Below, in pieces: positions 1 to 8,087 of a stretch of 13,846 nt of DNA. The position numbers were made by a program, and so were the translations under genes. The notes beneath the pieces are model-generated. The model worked only from the letters and a program-made list of their open reading frames with translations, was not told the origin of the DNA and did not search any database. Source of the stretch: Dissophora ornata (taxonomy: Eukaryota > Mortierellomycota > Mortierellomycetes > Mortierellales > Mortierellaceae). How positions within the stretch are numbered: the first letter of the stretch is position 1; each line of letters starts with the position of its first letter. The DNA is taken from NCBI GenBank assembly GCA_025201705.1, contig MU617253.1, forward strand, positions 1 through 13,846, read 5' to 3'.

Positions 1-1
1 C

Positions 2-202
2 ATCGCCAGGGAATTTGGAGTATGCGAACTTGAGCTAAAGCACTTGTGGATGGAACTAGGTAAAGTTGTCCATCCCTCGGAAAACGGGAAAAGAAGAAAG
101 TGCACATTGGAGTATATGCAAGGCGCTACGGCGGCTCTTAAAGCTGCAATCCGTGAGGTAAAAGGAGTTGATGAAGTGGGTGCGGGACGCAGATGCAGAT
201 AG
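2..202 (+). CDS. 3' end of an unidentified protein-coding gene (partial at left edge)
   Basis: An open frame of 66 codons enters from the left edge and ends at TAG 200-202. The peptide is hydrophilic with a basic cluster (ENGKRRKC) followed by an Ala-rich stretch (EYMQGATAALKAAIREVKG). I do not recognise a family. There is no internal start that would make a sensible separate gene, so if real it is the C-terminus of a gene beginning outside the window. Three AATAAA hexamers lie 17-55 nt after the stop, where a fungal poly(A) signal would be expected, which supports a genuine gene end. A GT at 160 (GAG|GTAAAA) could be a splice donor, so the true last codons could differ. Confidence 0.35.
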   Translation: MAREFGVCELELKHLWMELGKVVHPSENGKRRKCTLEYMQGATAALKAAIREVKGVDEVGAGRRCR

Positions 203-215
203 GGTCAGGAATTCA

Positions 216-260
216 ACAAATAAAGAGGTCAGCAATAAAGGGCGACTACAAATAAAGAGG
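216..260 (+). repeat. 13-bp direct repeat with clustered AATAAA hexamers (candidate poly(A) signals)
   Basis: The 13-mer acaaataaagagg occurs exactly at 216-228 and 248-260, with a related copy (caataaaggg) midway at 233-242. Each copy contains AATAAA (219-224, 234-239, 251-256), giving a spacing of about 16 nt. They follow the stop codon at 200-202 and so may serve as polyadenylation signals for the upstream gene. The periodic arrangement suggests local duplication. Confidence 0.4.
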
Positions 261-579
261 GCAAAGCCCTGTCTAAACTGCAACACGCAGACTGCACGTG
301 AGCTGTGACTGGAAATTTTTGGAATTTAGGCGAGAAACGAGCGGTTTTTCTTTTGACGGGTACGCGTCACAGGATAGCATGAGCAATGCAATTGCTACAA
401 AGGCGAACTTCATTCCTCTGGCAGTGGACAATTACCGTGAAGTGACAGCCAATTACATGTCGCCGTCCGAGATCGAAGAAACAAGATAGAGTTCCCTGGA
501 CTGTGGTGCTTTGCCCTCCGTCTGGCCTTTCGCACTTTCAGCATCCTGATTAGTTAAACAGATCGACAGCAGACACTCC
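261..579 (+). promoter_or_regulatory. Upstream region of the DNMT2 gene
   Basis: About 320 bp precede the DNMT2 start codon. I see no convincing gene. A 63-codon GTG-initiated open frame at 298-489 has no recognisable features. A palindromic E-box CACGTG lies at 295-300 and an MluI-type ACGCGT at 362-367; both are short enough to arise by chance. No clear TATA box was seen. Confidence 0.3.
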
Positions 580-2560
580 ATGGCAGACATCAGAGCATTG
601 GAATTCTTTAGCGGGATCGGAGGGCTGGTCCGTGGCGCACCCTGTTACCTGACTTCCTGATATCCTTCTTTTGCTGAAAACTGAACCAGGCTACCAATCT
701 TACTCGCTGACATTGTAGCACTTTGGGTTCAAGGCGAGTGGAGCCACGGGCGAGATCCTTGAGAGCTTCGATATGAATCAGCAGGCCAACGACACCTACA
801 AACTGAGCTTTGGAAAGAGTCCTGTCTCGGTATGTCTACGTACACTATGGCGGAGACCGGTTCTTAATATTGGGCGCTTAATCGATCAATTAGTTGTTAA
901 CCATTATCTCCGTTCCCTGATTCTAGAGAGGCATCGATCGGCTGACCGTTAGGGACATAGAAAAGTACTGCATGATGCTGTGGCGAAATCGCAAGCAAAT
1001 CCGTCTGTGTAGTTGCGATAGGGATAGCAATTCTCACAACTCATACATTGATCTATTGGCGATAGATACAATGCGAATTGCTGGCTCATGAGTCCGCCGT
1101 GTCAGGTACCTATTCAACTGCACTCACTTCAGCTTATAGTCCTGGCAGCTGATCATGGTTTTCTCCATGTCTAATAGCCTTACACTCGTGGAGGAAAGTT
1201 GCTGGACGATCAGGACAACCGCGCCAAGCCTTTGCTGCATCTTTTGGATCAACTTGAAAAGATGACTACGCCACCAACATATCTCTTTCTAGAAAATGTC
1301 AAAAATTTCGAGGTACTTTTGCCCGCCCAACACTGCAGCATCCTATCGTAGCAGGAATGCTGATCAGCTCACTCACCAGGAATCATTATTCTACCATACC
1401 ATATTAGACATCTCGCTCGCGCGAGAGGATGGTGAAGCTGCTCCACAAGATGGGATATGTCTTCCGAGAATGCCTACTAGCTCCACACAATTTTGGCGTA
1501 CCGAACGATCGCCTCCGCTACTTTTTGATGGCTAAGCTGAGATCGAGCTTCGAGGATCCCATACTGCGAACATCATCACCAACAACAGCAGTGAAGTCCG
1601 GAGACTCACTGGAACTATTTGACCCTGAGAATGAGATCATTTATACCACATGGCCATTCCCCGCCTTTGTCGAAGATCCCAAAAGGCCGATTAAGCAGCA
1701 CCCATTCAAGTTACCGGAGCTGCGATATTTCTTGGACCACAATGAAACTCAGAAAAAGGATTGTCTGCTTCCACGGCAACTAATTCTTGAGAGACCAAAC
1801 TTTCGTTTCGGTAATTTGTCTGCGGAGGAAATAAGCAGGGTTTTCTCTAGGTGATATAAGAGACCACCTTTACTTACTTTGTGCGTCGAATATTGCAATA
1901 CCATTAGACATCCTTCGCCCCGAGTCCGACAGATCGTCTTGCTTCACCAAAGCCTATGGCAGTCATCACGTAGCCAGCGGTGGAGGTCTGTTGCAAACTC
2001 TTAAGATGGATCAAGTGGAACACGACTTTGAGGATTCAGAGTCGATAGCAGAGCTGGGCCTCCGATTCTTTTCGCCCACAGAAGTAGCACGGCTACATGT
2101 CTTTCCTCTGAAAGATCAGCGTGAACTGGAGGACGCTTTTGAGATCATTGGTAGGGAGAATTCGACCTCGACTTCACAGGAGACTTTAACAGCAATTAGA
2201 CCGTTCAACCCGCGACTAGCACAGGGGCCGAATGACCCATATTTGCAATTCCCTGAAAAGCTCAAGGCATTGCAGCGATACAAGTTGCTTGGTAATAGTC
2301 TGAATGTCTGGGTCGTTGCCGAGCTGCTGAGAGGCGTCTTATTCGCAGGCCATACTGGGAAGCCCCTGCCGGAATACCGCAAATTTAAAGACGGTGCGGC
2401 GCAATCGCCAGAAGCAACCAAATCAGCTGAAAGTTCAAGCTCCACGAAGCACGGTATTGAGGATCAAGCAAGACCGGTCACCGCCATTGACAACGCCGAT
2501 GATGGTACCAGTGGTGCAGATGGTGTTATCAGAGATACGAAGCGATTGAAAGCAGAATGA
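580..2560 (+). CDS. DNMT2: DNMT2-type tRNA (cytosine-38-C5)-methyltransferase, seven exons
   Basis: Exons: 580-627, 719-829, 927-964, 1066-1105, 1178-1312, 1408-1810, 1908-2560. All six introns are GT-AG, 72-101 nt, and phase-consistent, giving 475 aa. Seen: SAM-binding motif I LEFFSGIGGL (residues 7-16); motif IV SPPCQ with catalytic Cys78; motif VI ENV (118-120); a target-recognition region with the DNMT2 signature CFT (270-272, in SSCFTKAYG); motif X LLGNSLNV (385-392). Family knowledge: DNMT2/TRDMT1/Pmt1 methylates C38 of tRNA-Asp using SAM; the CFT signature separates it from true DNA methyltransferases. Odd: a Ser/Thr-rich insertion at about 343-356, and a hydrophilic Ser/Asp-rich C-terminal tail of roughly 70 residues ending in a basic KRLK. 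Several exon boundaries fall inside motifs, so no single open frame reveals the gene. The start at 580 gives the usual short N-terminus before motif I. The gene is convergent with ILV3. All key residues are intact. Confidence 0.95.
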
Positions 2561-2588
2561 CACTCACGAGACGTGAAGCAAAAAATGA

Positions 2589-2594
2589 AATAAA
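2589..2594 (+). terminator. Poly(A) signal AATAAA for DNMT2
   Basis: AATAAA lies 29 nt after the DNMT2 stop codon in an A-rich stretch (2581-2600), within the 138-bp gap shared with the convergent ILV3 gene. Confidence 0.5.
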
Positions 2595-2664
2595 AAAATA
2601 GCAAATCCTAGAAAAGACTATTGTAGGCAAGTTGGTAAAAGATATAAAATTACATGCGATGAGT

Positions 2665-2670
2665 TTTATT
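2665..2670 (-). terminator. Poly(A) signal AATAAA for ILV3
   Basis: On the minus strand AATAAA (plus strand TTTATT) lies 29 nt beyond the ILV3 stop codon. The two convergent genes therefore have closely spaced 3' ends, and their 3' UTRs may overlap. Confidence 0.5.
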
Positions 2671-2698
2671 AGACGAACGATGACAGCGATCGTCCTAT

Positions 2699-4993
2699 TT
2701 ACTCGTCAGTGACGCATCCTTCACTGGCATTCTTGACAGTCTTGATATACTTGTAAAGAGTACCACGGGTAGCCTTGAATGGAGGAGCAACCCAGACAGC
2801 GCGGCGGGCCTCAAGCTCCTTGTCCGAGACCTTGATATCGATAGTCTTCTTGTCTGCATCAATGGTGATAATATCTCCGTTGTTGATCAAACCAATGGGT
2901 CCACCCTCCTGAGCCTCAGGGGTGATGTGTCCAATAATGAATCCGTGACTTCCTCCAGAGAAGCGACCGTCAGTCAACAGTGCGACATCGTTTCCGAGAC
3001 CCGCTCCCATGATGGCAGAGGTAGGCGTCAACATCTCGGGCATACCTGGACCTCCCTTTGGTCCAGAGTAACGGATAATGATGACCTGACCTTTCTTGAT
3101 CTCGCCATTCTCCAAGCCGCGCAACATATCGCTCTCGTGATCGTAAACGTTGGCAGGTCCCTCAAAGAACAGACCCTCCTTGCCAGTGATCTTTGCGACG
3201 GAACCGAGAGGCGCGAGGTTACCCTTAAGGATGCACAGATGTCCAGTAGCCTTGATGGGCCTCTCCAGTGGGAGAATAACTTCCTGGTCTTCTTTCAAGC
3301 CAGGCACGTCCTTCAAGTTCTCGGCGAGAGTCTTTCCAGTAACGGTCAAACATTCTCCATGGATCAAGCCATTATCAAGAAGGTACTTCAGAATAGCTGG
3401 AGTTCCACCAATATGATGGACGTCCTCCATGACGAACTTTCCGGAGGGCTTCAGGTCAGCCAAGAGGGGGATACGGGAGCTGACATCCTGGAAATCATCA
3501 ATAGTCAGGTTGACGTTGACAGATCGGGCAATGGCAATCAAGTGGAGGACAGCGTTGGTCGAGCCTCCCAAGATCATGGTCAGGACCATGGCATTCTCAA
3601 AGGCCTTGCGAGTCATGATATCGCGAGGCTTGATGTCAAGCTCGAGCAAGTTGCGGATAGCCATTCCGGCATCCAAGCACTCCTGGAGCTTCTCAGGGTA
3701 CTCGGCAGGAGTTGAGGAACTGTAAGGCAGAGTCATACCCATTGCCTCGATAGCAGACGCCACTGTAATCGTTAACGGATAAAGGATGGCTCGATTGTTA
3801 GAAATAAGTTCAACACAAATAGTTCGGCACGCTTAACTTTAACGAGAACCACAACTTACTGGTGTTGGCAGTGTACATTCCACCGCATGCACCGGCACCG
3901 GGGCAAGAGTTGCGGACAATGTCCTGGCGCTGGGTTTCGTCGATTTTTCCGGCCAGGTACGAGCCATAGGACTGGAAGGCGGAGACAATATCGAGGGTGC
4001 CTTGGTTGCAGGAAGACCGACCGGGCTTGATGGTGCCTCCGTAGACCATGATCGAGGGTCGGTTGATACGGCCCATCGCGATCAAACAACCGGGCATGTT
4101 CTTGTCGCATCCAGGCAGCGAGATGTTGGCGTCGTACCACTGACCACTCATGACCTATGTCGGTCCAATTGGCGTGTGGGTTAGTTTTAGACTTTGATAG
4201 TCACGCTCGGATCGGTCACTTCTCATTGGCTGCCATCGATGCATGCTTACAGTCTCAATAGAGTCCGCAATGATGTCTCTGCTCTGGAGCGAGTAGCTCA
4301 TGCCTGAAGTGCCCATTGAGATACCGTCACTGACACCGATCGTGTTAAAGCGATAGCCAACAAGGCCAGCCTTCTGGACGCCCTCCTTGACCTTGGCAGA
4401 CAGGTCGTTCAGATGCATGTTGCAGGGGTTTCCTTCGTACCAGCTAAATATTTTGTTGTACACGAAAAATCAGAGTCAATTGACTCATTCTTGTCACATT
4501 TGCGGAAGAAACATCATCATTGACAGTCCGGCATCAAAGAAGCTTACACGCTGGAGATTCCAACTTGAGCCTTGCTCATGTCAGACTCTTTCAATCCAGT
4601 GGCGTACACTAGCATAATACCAGATCAATTGCAAAAGTCGTTGGTTAGCGATCGTGTTCTCGACTGTCACTTTATCTTCGTTGACAAACAAGCAGCGATG
4701 AATTATCCTTTGCTTACACATGGCCTGCGAAGCACCCTGCGACTTTGGCTGTGTGATCTTGGCGCTGAATTTGTTGATATCGGATTTTGAAGAGCCGCTT
4801 CCAGATCCTGTAGAGTAACGGTGGCACTGAGCCACGGTGGCTCTAGCTGACGACTTGGCGTGACTGCAGGCAGTGAACATGCGCGTTAGTTATCACAAGC
4901 ATTATCGAGGAGATGACGCGGAGTGACGCGAGATAATTACATCTTCACTTGGCCAGCAACCTGTGCAGCGGCTGCAGAGAGGAACGAGGACAT
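2699..4993 (-). CDS. ILV3: Dihydroxy-acid dehydratase, mitochondrial, six exons
   Basis: Exons in transcript order: 4993-4941, 4863-4718, 4608-4548, 4443-4251, 4154-3860, 3762-2699. The five GT-AG introns are 77-109 nt and the product is 603 aa (yeast Ilv3 is about 585). It converts 2,3-dihydroxy-isovalerate and 2,3-dihydroxy-3-methylvalerate to the 2-oxo acids, the third step of valine/isoleucine synthesis, in mitochondria. Seen: an Ala/Ser/Arg-rich N-terminus poor in acidic residues up to HRYSTG (about 39-44), typical of a matrix-targeting peptide; the IlvD/Edd cysteines expected to hold the Fe-S cluster at Cys94 (NPCNMH), Cys167 ([10 protein letters not shown]) and Cys241 ([13 protein letters not shown]); and the active-site serine stretch [10 protein letters not shown] (514-523). 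Start 4993 is the first ATG giving the targeting peptide. Gcn4/Cpc1-type TGACTC sites upstream and in intron 3 are consistent with general amino acid control, which is known for yeast ILV genes; this is inferred here. No damage seen. Confidence 0.97.
4473..4487. promoter_or_regulatory. Palindrome with Gcn4/AP-1 type core inside ILV3 intron 3
   Basis: Positions 4473-4486 form a perfect 14-bp palindrome (GAGTCAATTGACTC), and TGACTCA is complete at 4481-4487. It lies within ILV3 intron 3 (4444-4547). TGACTCA is the consensus for Gcn4/Cpc1 bZIP factors. Any function is inference. Confidence 0.3.
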
Positions 4994-5101
4994 TGCAAAT
5001 AACGTTTCTCGGAATGAGGAATGGGGAGAAGGCGAATGAGAGTGGAGATGGAGGAGCGAGACGAGAAAGGACAAGAAAAAAAGAGAAAAAAGAGGGGAGG
5101 G
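4994..5101 (-). promoter_or_regulatory. CT-rich leader/core promoter of ILV3
   Basis: Read on the minus strand, about 110 nt before the ILV3 ATG is strongly pyrimidine-rich, especially 5041-5101 (long C/T runs with blocks of T). CT-rich tracts just upstream of transcription starts are common in fungal housekeeping genes. No TATA box stands out. Confidence 0.4.
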
Positions 5102-5232
5102 CACTTCGGACAACACGATGAAATAGTCCGAGATCAAAGTTTGTTTCGGACACGGCAAAACAAATTCACTTGTGACGGCAGAATGCGTTATCGGTACACA
5201 TCATATGGGTCATAGCCCTGGACAACCATGGG

Positions 5233-5279
5233 CCAGGTCCATGTCCAGGTCCACCTTCGAAATAAAAATGGAAAGGTGG
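5233..5279. repeat. Tandem CCAGGTCCA repeat and inverted CCACCTT/AAGGTGG
   Basis: CCAGGTCCA occurs exactly at 5233-5241 and 5245-5253 (12-bp period). The second copy runs into CCACCTT (5251-5257), which is inverted as AAGGTGG at 5273-5279 after a 15-nt spacer. A related GGTCCAGGTGG lies at 5661-5671. Such small repeats could be transcription-factor sites. Confidence 0.4.
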
Positions 5280-5762
5280 ATGTATACATGGGAGTCATTG
5301 GGTCACAGGATTGTGTGGAGCGAAATGGTCCCAGCGCAAACGAGGGAATACCGTTCCTATCGATCCTGTGTTTGCACCGCGCATGATAGTCGATGGACGG
5401 AAATGATCTTCAAACTTCCGATAAAACGCGTTGAGGATTGCCAGAGCAATTGGAATATATCCCATTACGCGTATTGTACCTTGTCGCATGTGCTTGCTCT
5501 CTTATTTCAAACCACTGCCTTTCAAATTGCCAACAGCTCTGTCGAGGGGTAAAGCCTTGGCCGATAAAGTGAGTCAAAACAATGCCCCTGTAATTGCACG
5601 ACCATGGAGTTCAATTTGAAAAAAGAGCAAGGTCACTGCGCCACCATCCCGTGACATCAAGGTCCAGGTGGTCGGGCTGGCCCTTTTTTTTTTTTTTTGA
5701 ACTGGGGCCATCATCTCGCTTCGCCTGTTGATCTCGACCTACACTACCCATCGTCTACTCTG

Positions 5763-5798
5763 ATGAAGACTACATTGCATCGACCACAAACCCTATAG
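5763..5798 (+). other. Possible upstream ORF in the Zap1-like mRNA leader
   Basis: ATG at 5763 opens an 11-codon frame ending in TAG 5796-5798, 83 nt before the main ATG at 5882. If the transcript starts upstream of 5763, this uORF could dampen translation. The transcription start is not visible, so this is tentative. Confidence 0.25.
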
Positions 5799-5881
5799 CC
5801 TAGTGTCCCTCCAAATTCCATTTCCACGTCCTTATTTGCACTCCTGTCATCTGCCTCGTTCGCAAAACATAGCAGCCAGCC

Positions 5882-7884
5882 ATGACAACCACTTTGGACA
5901 CAACCTTGCACCAACTCTCATCCTTCCATTATGTGCAGCAACCGCATTGTGCTACTCCAACTCCAAACAGCAATGCAAAATCAGCTGCAATCGTCGACGA
6001 GTGCTGCACACTGACTGACATCAACGACTTTTGCTGCTCTAATGTCGAGCCCAGCTCGTGCTGCGGACCCCAGTCTCGACTCTCGCTTGACAGTATTGAA
6101 TGCTGCAATAGCCCCCACACACAGCCGTCGACGATCAATGGTTACTCCGTCCAGGAGATTGAGTGTTGCATCATGGAGTCGGCCATAAAGGAAGGCATGG
6201 ACTCTGATTGCTGCCAGGATCTGGTTCAACCCGGAACTGTGGTTTCTGGACAGACTTCGCCCACATGCTGCTCGGAACACGAGGTTCTGAATGACTGTTG
6301 CCTGACCTGCTGCCCCGACACAGTCTCCCCTTCCACTGGCTCATCGTCTGTCTCCTCAGTTGCCCCCACACCCTCAGTCCTACAGCCATCGCACTACTTC
6401 CCTCTGCAGCCCTTGCAGTGCCCCACCGTCAACAACCCGTAAGACACCCATCTCTGTTGTTTATTGCCGTCATATTTCCAACCCAGCATCTAATACTGTT
6501 TCGCCGCTTTTCAATTGTCACTAGATGGAGTATCGGAGGCGCCTGCAACCATCTTGAGAGCCAACTTCAGCATTCCGCGTTCCATTTTTTGAACAGCAGT
6601 GCCAATAGTGCCGGCGACAACAACTGCCAGCCGCTCGCACATGATATCTCCCAATTGAGCTCCCTCTCTGCTACACCGACCTCCTCAATGTCCCTCTCTT
6701 CGGACATCATGGATGAAGCTCAAATTGATCATATGATTCGCTGTCTCTGGACTGGATGCACCGCCGAGTTCTTGTCTCAAGATGACCTTCTACCTCATGT
6801 TTCCCAGCTTCATGTGCCTATGGTTGAAGAGGATCACCCCCATTGCCACTGGGGCTCATGCGCGACAGAGCAGCCGGACGGCAACAAGCTGTTGCAGCAT
6901 CTGAAGGCGGACCACCACATTGTACAACCATCGACCGCGTTGTCCGGGACTGATATTTTGCGTCCAGAACCAAAGATACCATTTGCTGCAGTCACAAAGT
7001 GGCAGGCCGATACCATATTGCACGAGCAGGAAAGCGCGCAGGAGGAGCAGCACTTCTGCAAGTGGAAGGGATGTGATCGCGTTTTTGCCAACTTTGACTC
7101 GCTCACCAGCCATTTGAGCGAGGACCACATCGGTATGGGCAAGAGTGAGTATGTGTGCGGGTGGGAGGGTTGTGAACGTAACGGTCGCGGGTTCGGACAG
7201 AGGCAAAAGGCAATGCGGCATATCCAAACCCACACAGGAGATAAGCCGTACCAGTGTCAGATTTGCAAGAAGAGGTTCTCGGAGGCTAACATCATGGCTC
7301 AGCACATGAGAACACACACCGGCGAAAAGCCCTTCAGATGCCCAGAGCCTGGATGTGGTCGGGAGTTTTCGATCTCAGGAGCGCTGACAATTCATCGACG
7401 CGTTCACACGGGCGAAAAGCCATTCAAGTGCAAGTTTGAGGGATGTGATAAATGGTTTGCAGAGTCATCGAACTTGACCAAGCACTTGCGAGTGCACACG
7501 GGCGAGCGTCCCTTCCAGTGCCCTTTCCCAGGCTGCGAGAAAAGGTTCTCAAGACCAGATCAAGTTACGAGGCATAAACGCACGCATATGACGGCAGCGG
7601 AGAAGGCTGCAGAGAAGATGGCTGCTGAAGCCTTGACCAAGGGCGCACCTGGATCAGGGGCAACGTCTCAGAAGCGAGGAGCTTCTTCAGTCCAAGCCTC
7701 ACCCCCAGATGAATTGGAGCAGCAACAGGGTTTGGTTGATAGTCACCATTTCGTCACAGCTGAGGATGACGGATCATGGTCTTCGTCTACTTCGCCTTTG
7801 TCCTTGACGGATGATCTTGATTCAACACCATCAGGGAATTCATGGCAGCAGAACGGCAGCGCGCACAAGCGAGTAAGGACGTGA
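5882..7884 (+). CDS. ZAP1: Zap1-like zinc-responsive C2H2 transcription factor with Cys-Cys-rich N-terminus
   Basis: Two exons, 5882-6438 and 6525-7884, joined across an 86-nt GT-AG intron (phase 2) give 638 aa. Residues 41-144 hold nine Cys-Cys pairs in an acidic, Ser/Thr-rich setting; about 146-250 is Ser/Pro-rich. Eight C2H2 fingers follow: an atypical CxWxxC pair (259-282 and 293-317), two more (364-387 and 397-422), then a canonical array with TGEKP-type linkers (430-450, 458-480, 488-510, 518-540). The tail is Ala/Lys- then Ser-rich and ends in a basic HKRVR, a possible nuclear signal. Family knowledge: yeast Zap1 has two regulatory zinc-sensing fingers plus a C-terminal DNA-binding array and activates zinc-uptake genes in zinc deficiency. 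Here the separated N-terminal finger pair and CKWKGC-type fingers match that plan, so Zap1/ZafA-like is favoured. An MTF-1-like or other metal regulator is possible. The thiol-rich segment suggests metal binding (inference). The ATG at 5882 has a good context (agccATGac). Confidence 0.8.
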
Positions 7885-7936
7885 ACGGGCCTTATGCATC
7901 TATTGTTGTAATCATATATATTCTGTACCATAGTAA

Positions 7937-7942
7937 AATAAA
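7937..7942 (+). terminator. Poly(A) signal AATAAA for the Zap1-like gene
   Basis: AATAAA lies 52 nt after the TGA stop, within the 203-bp gap before the SNAPC3 start. Apart from this signal and presumably the SNAPC3 promoter, the gap shows nothing else. Confidence 0.5.
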
Positions 7943-8087
7943 CGCACTCTGCATTTCCAGTGTGACCACTACTTTTTGAGCAGGATTTGCAAGCAATTGA
8001 CGAGGAAGTCTTCGCTTCTGCTCTCCAAAAACGATCCCATAAAACAACAAACCTCATTCATAGCCACGGCCTTGGGAGGATACAGTC

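Larger units (their letters stand above)
5102..5881. promoter_or_regulatory. Divergent regulatory region between ILV3 and the Zap1-like gene
   Basis: This is the rest of the 888-bp divergent intergenic region and holds no convincing gene. Candidate sites: GAGTCAT at 5292-5298 (ATGACTC on the minus strand, directly beside CCAAT at 5297-5301) and TGAGTCA at 5570-5576, both Gcn4/Cpc1-like. AAGGT/ACCTT half-sites lie at 5253-5257, 5273-5277, 5478-5482, 5629-5633 and 5659-5663. Each is half of the yeast Zap1 zinc-responsive element ACCTTNAAGGT, but no full element is present. A T15 run is at 5684-5698. A possible upstream ORF is listed separately. Confidence 0.4.

Noticed and set aside
298..489. 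63-codon plus-strand open frame upstream of DNMT2
   Set aside because: GTG start, no motif, and it lies in the presumed DNMT2 promoter. There is no support beyond being open.
1811..1856. Apparent C-terminal end or frameshift of DNMT2 at the TGA near 1854
   Set aside because: A GTAATT donor at 1811 and TTAG acceptor at 1907 join RF to DILRPESD in phase, exactly as the family requires, so the stop is intronic.
2927..3715. 262-codon plus-strand open frame opposite ILV3
   Set aside because: It is wholly antisense to the long last exon of ILV3, whose protein is unmistakable. It has no recognisable domain and is explained by the codon bias of the opposite strand.
5172..5552. 126-codon plus-strand open frame in the ILV3/Zap1 intergenic region
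   Set aside because: No recognisable motif. It overlaps repeats and regulatory-looking sequence and lacks a plausible gene context.
5684..5698. T15 run as a Pol III terminator of an unannotated ncRNA
   Set aside because: No A-box/B-box pair, tRNA, U6, 5S or SRP-like sequence was found upstream. A simple homopolymer is the safer reading.
6834..7317. Two minus-strand open frames of 133 and 153 codons
   Set aside because: Both are antisense to the zinc-finger array of the Zap1-like protein.
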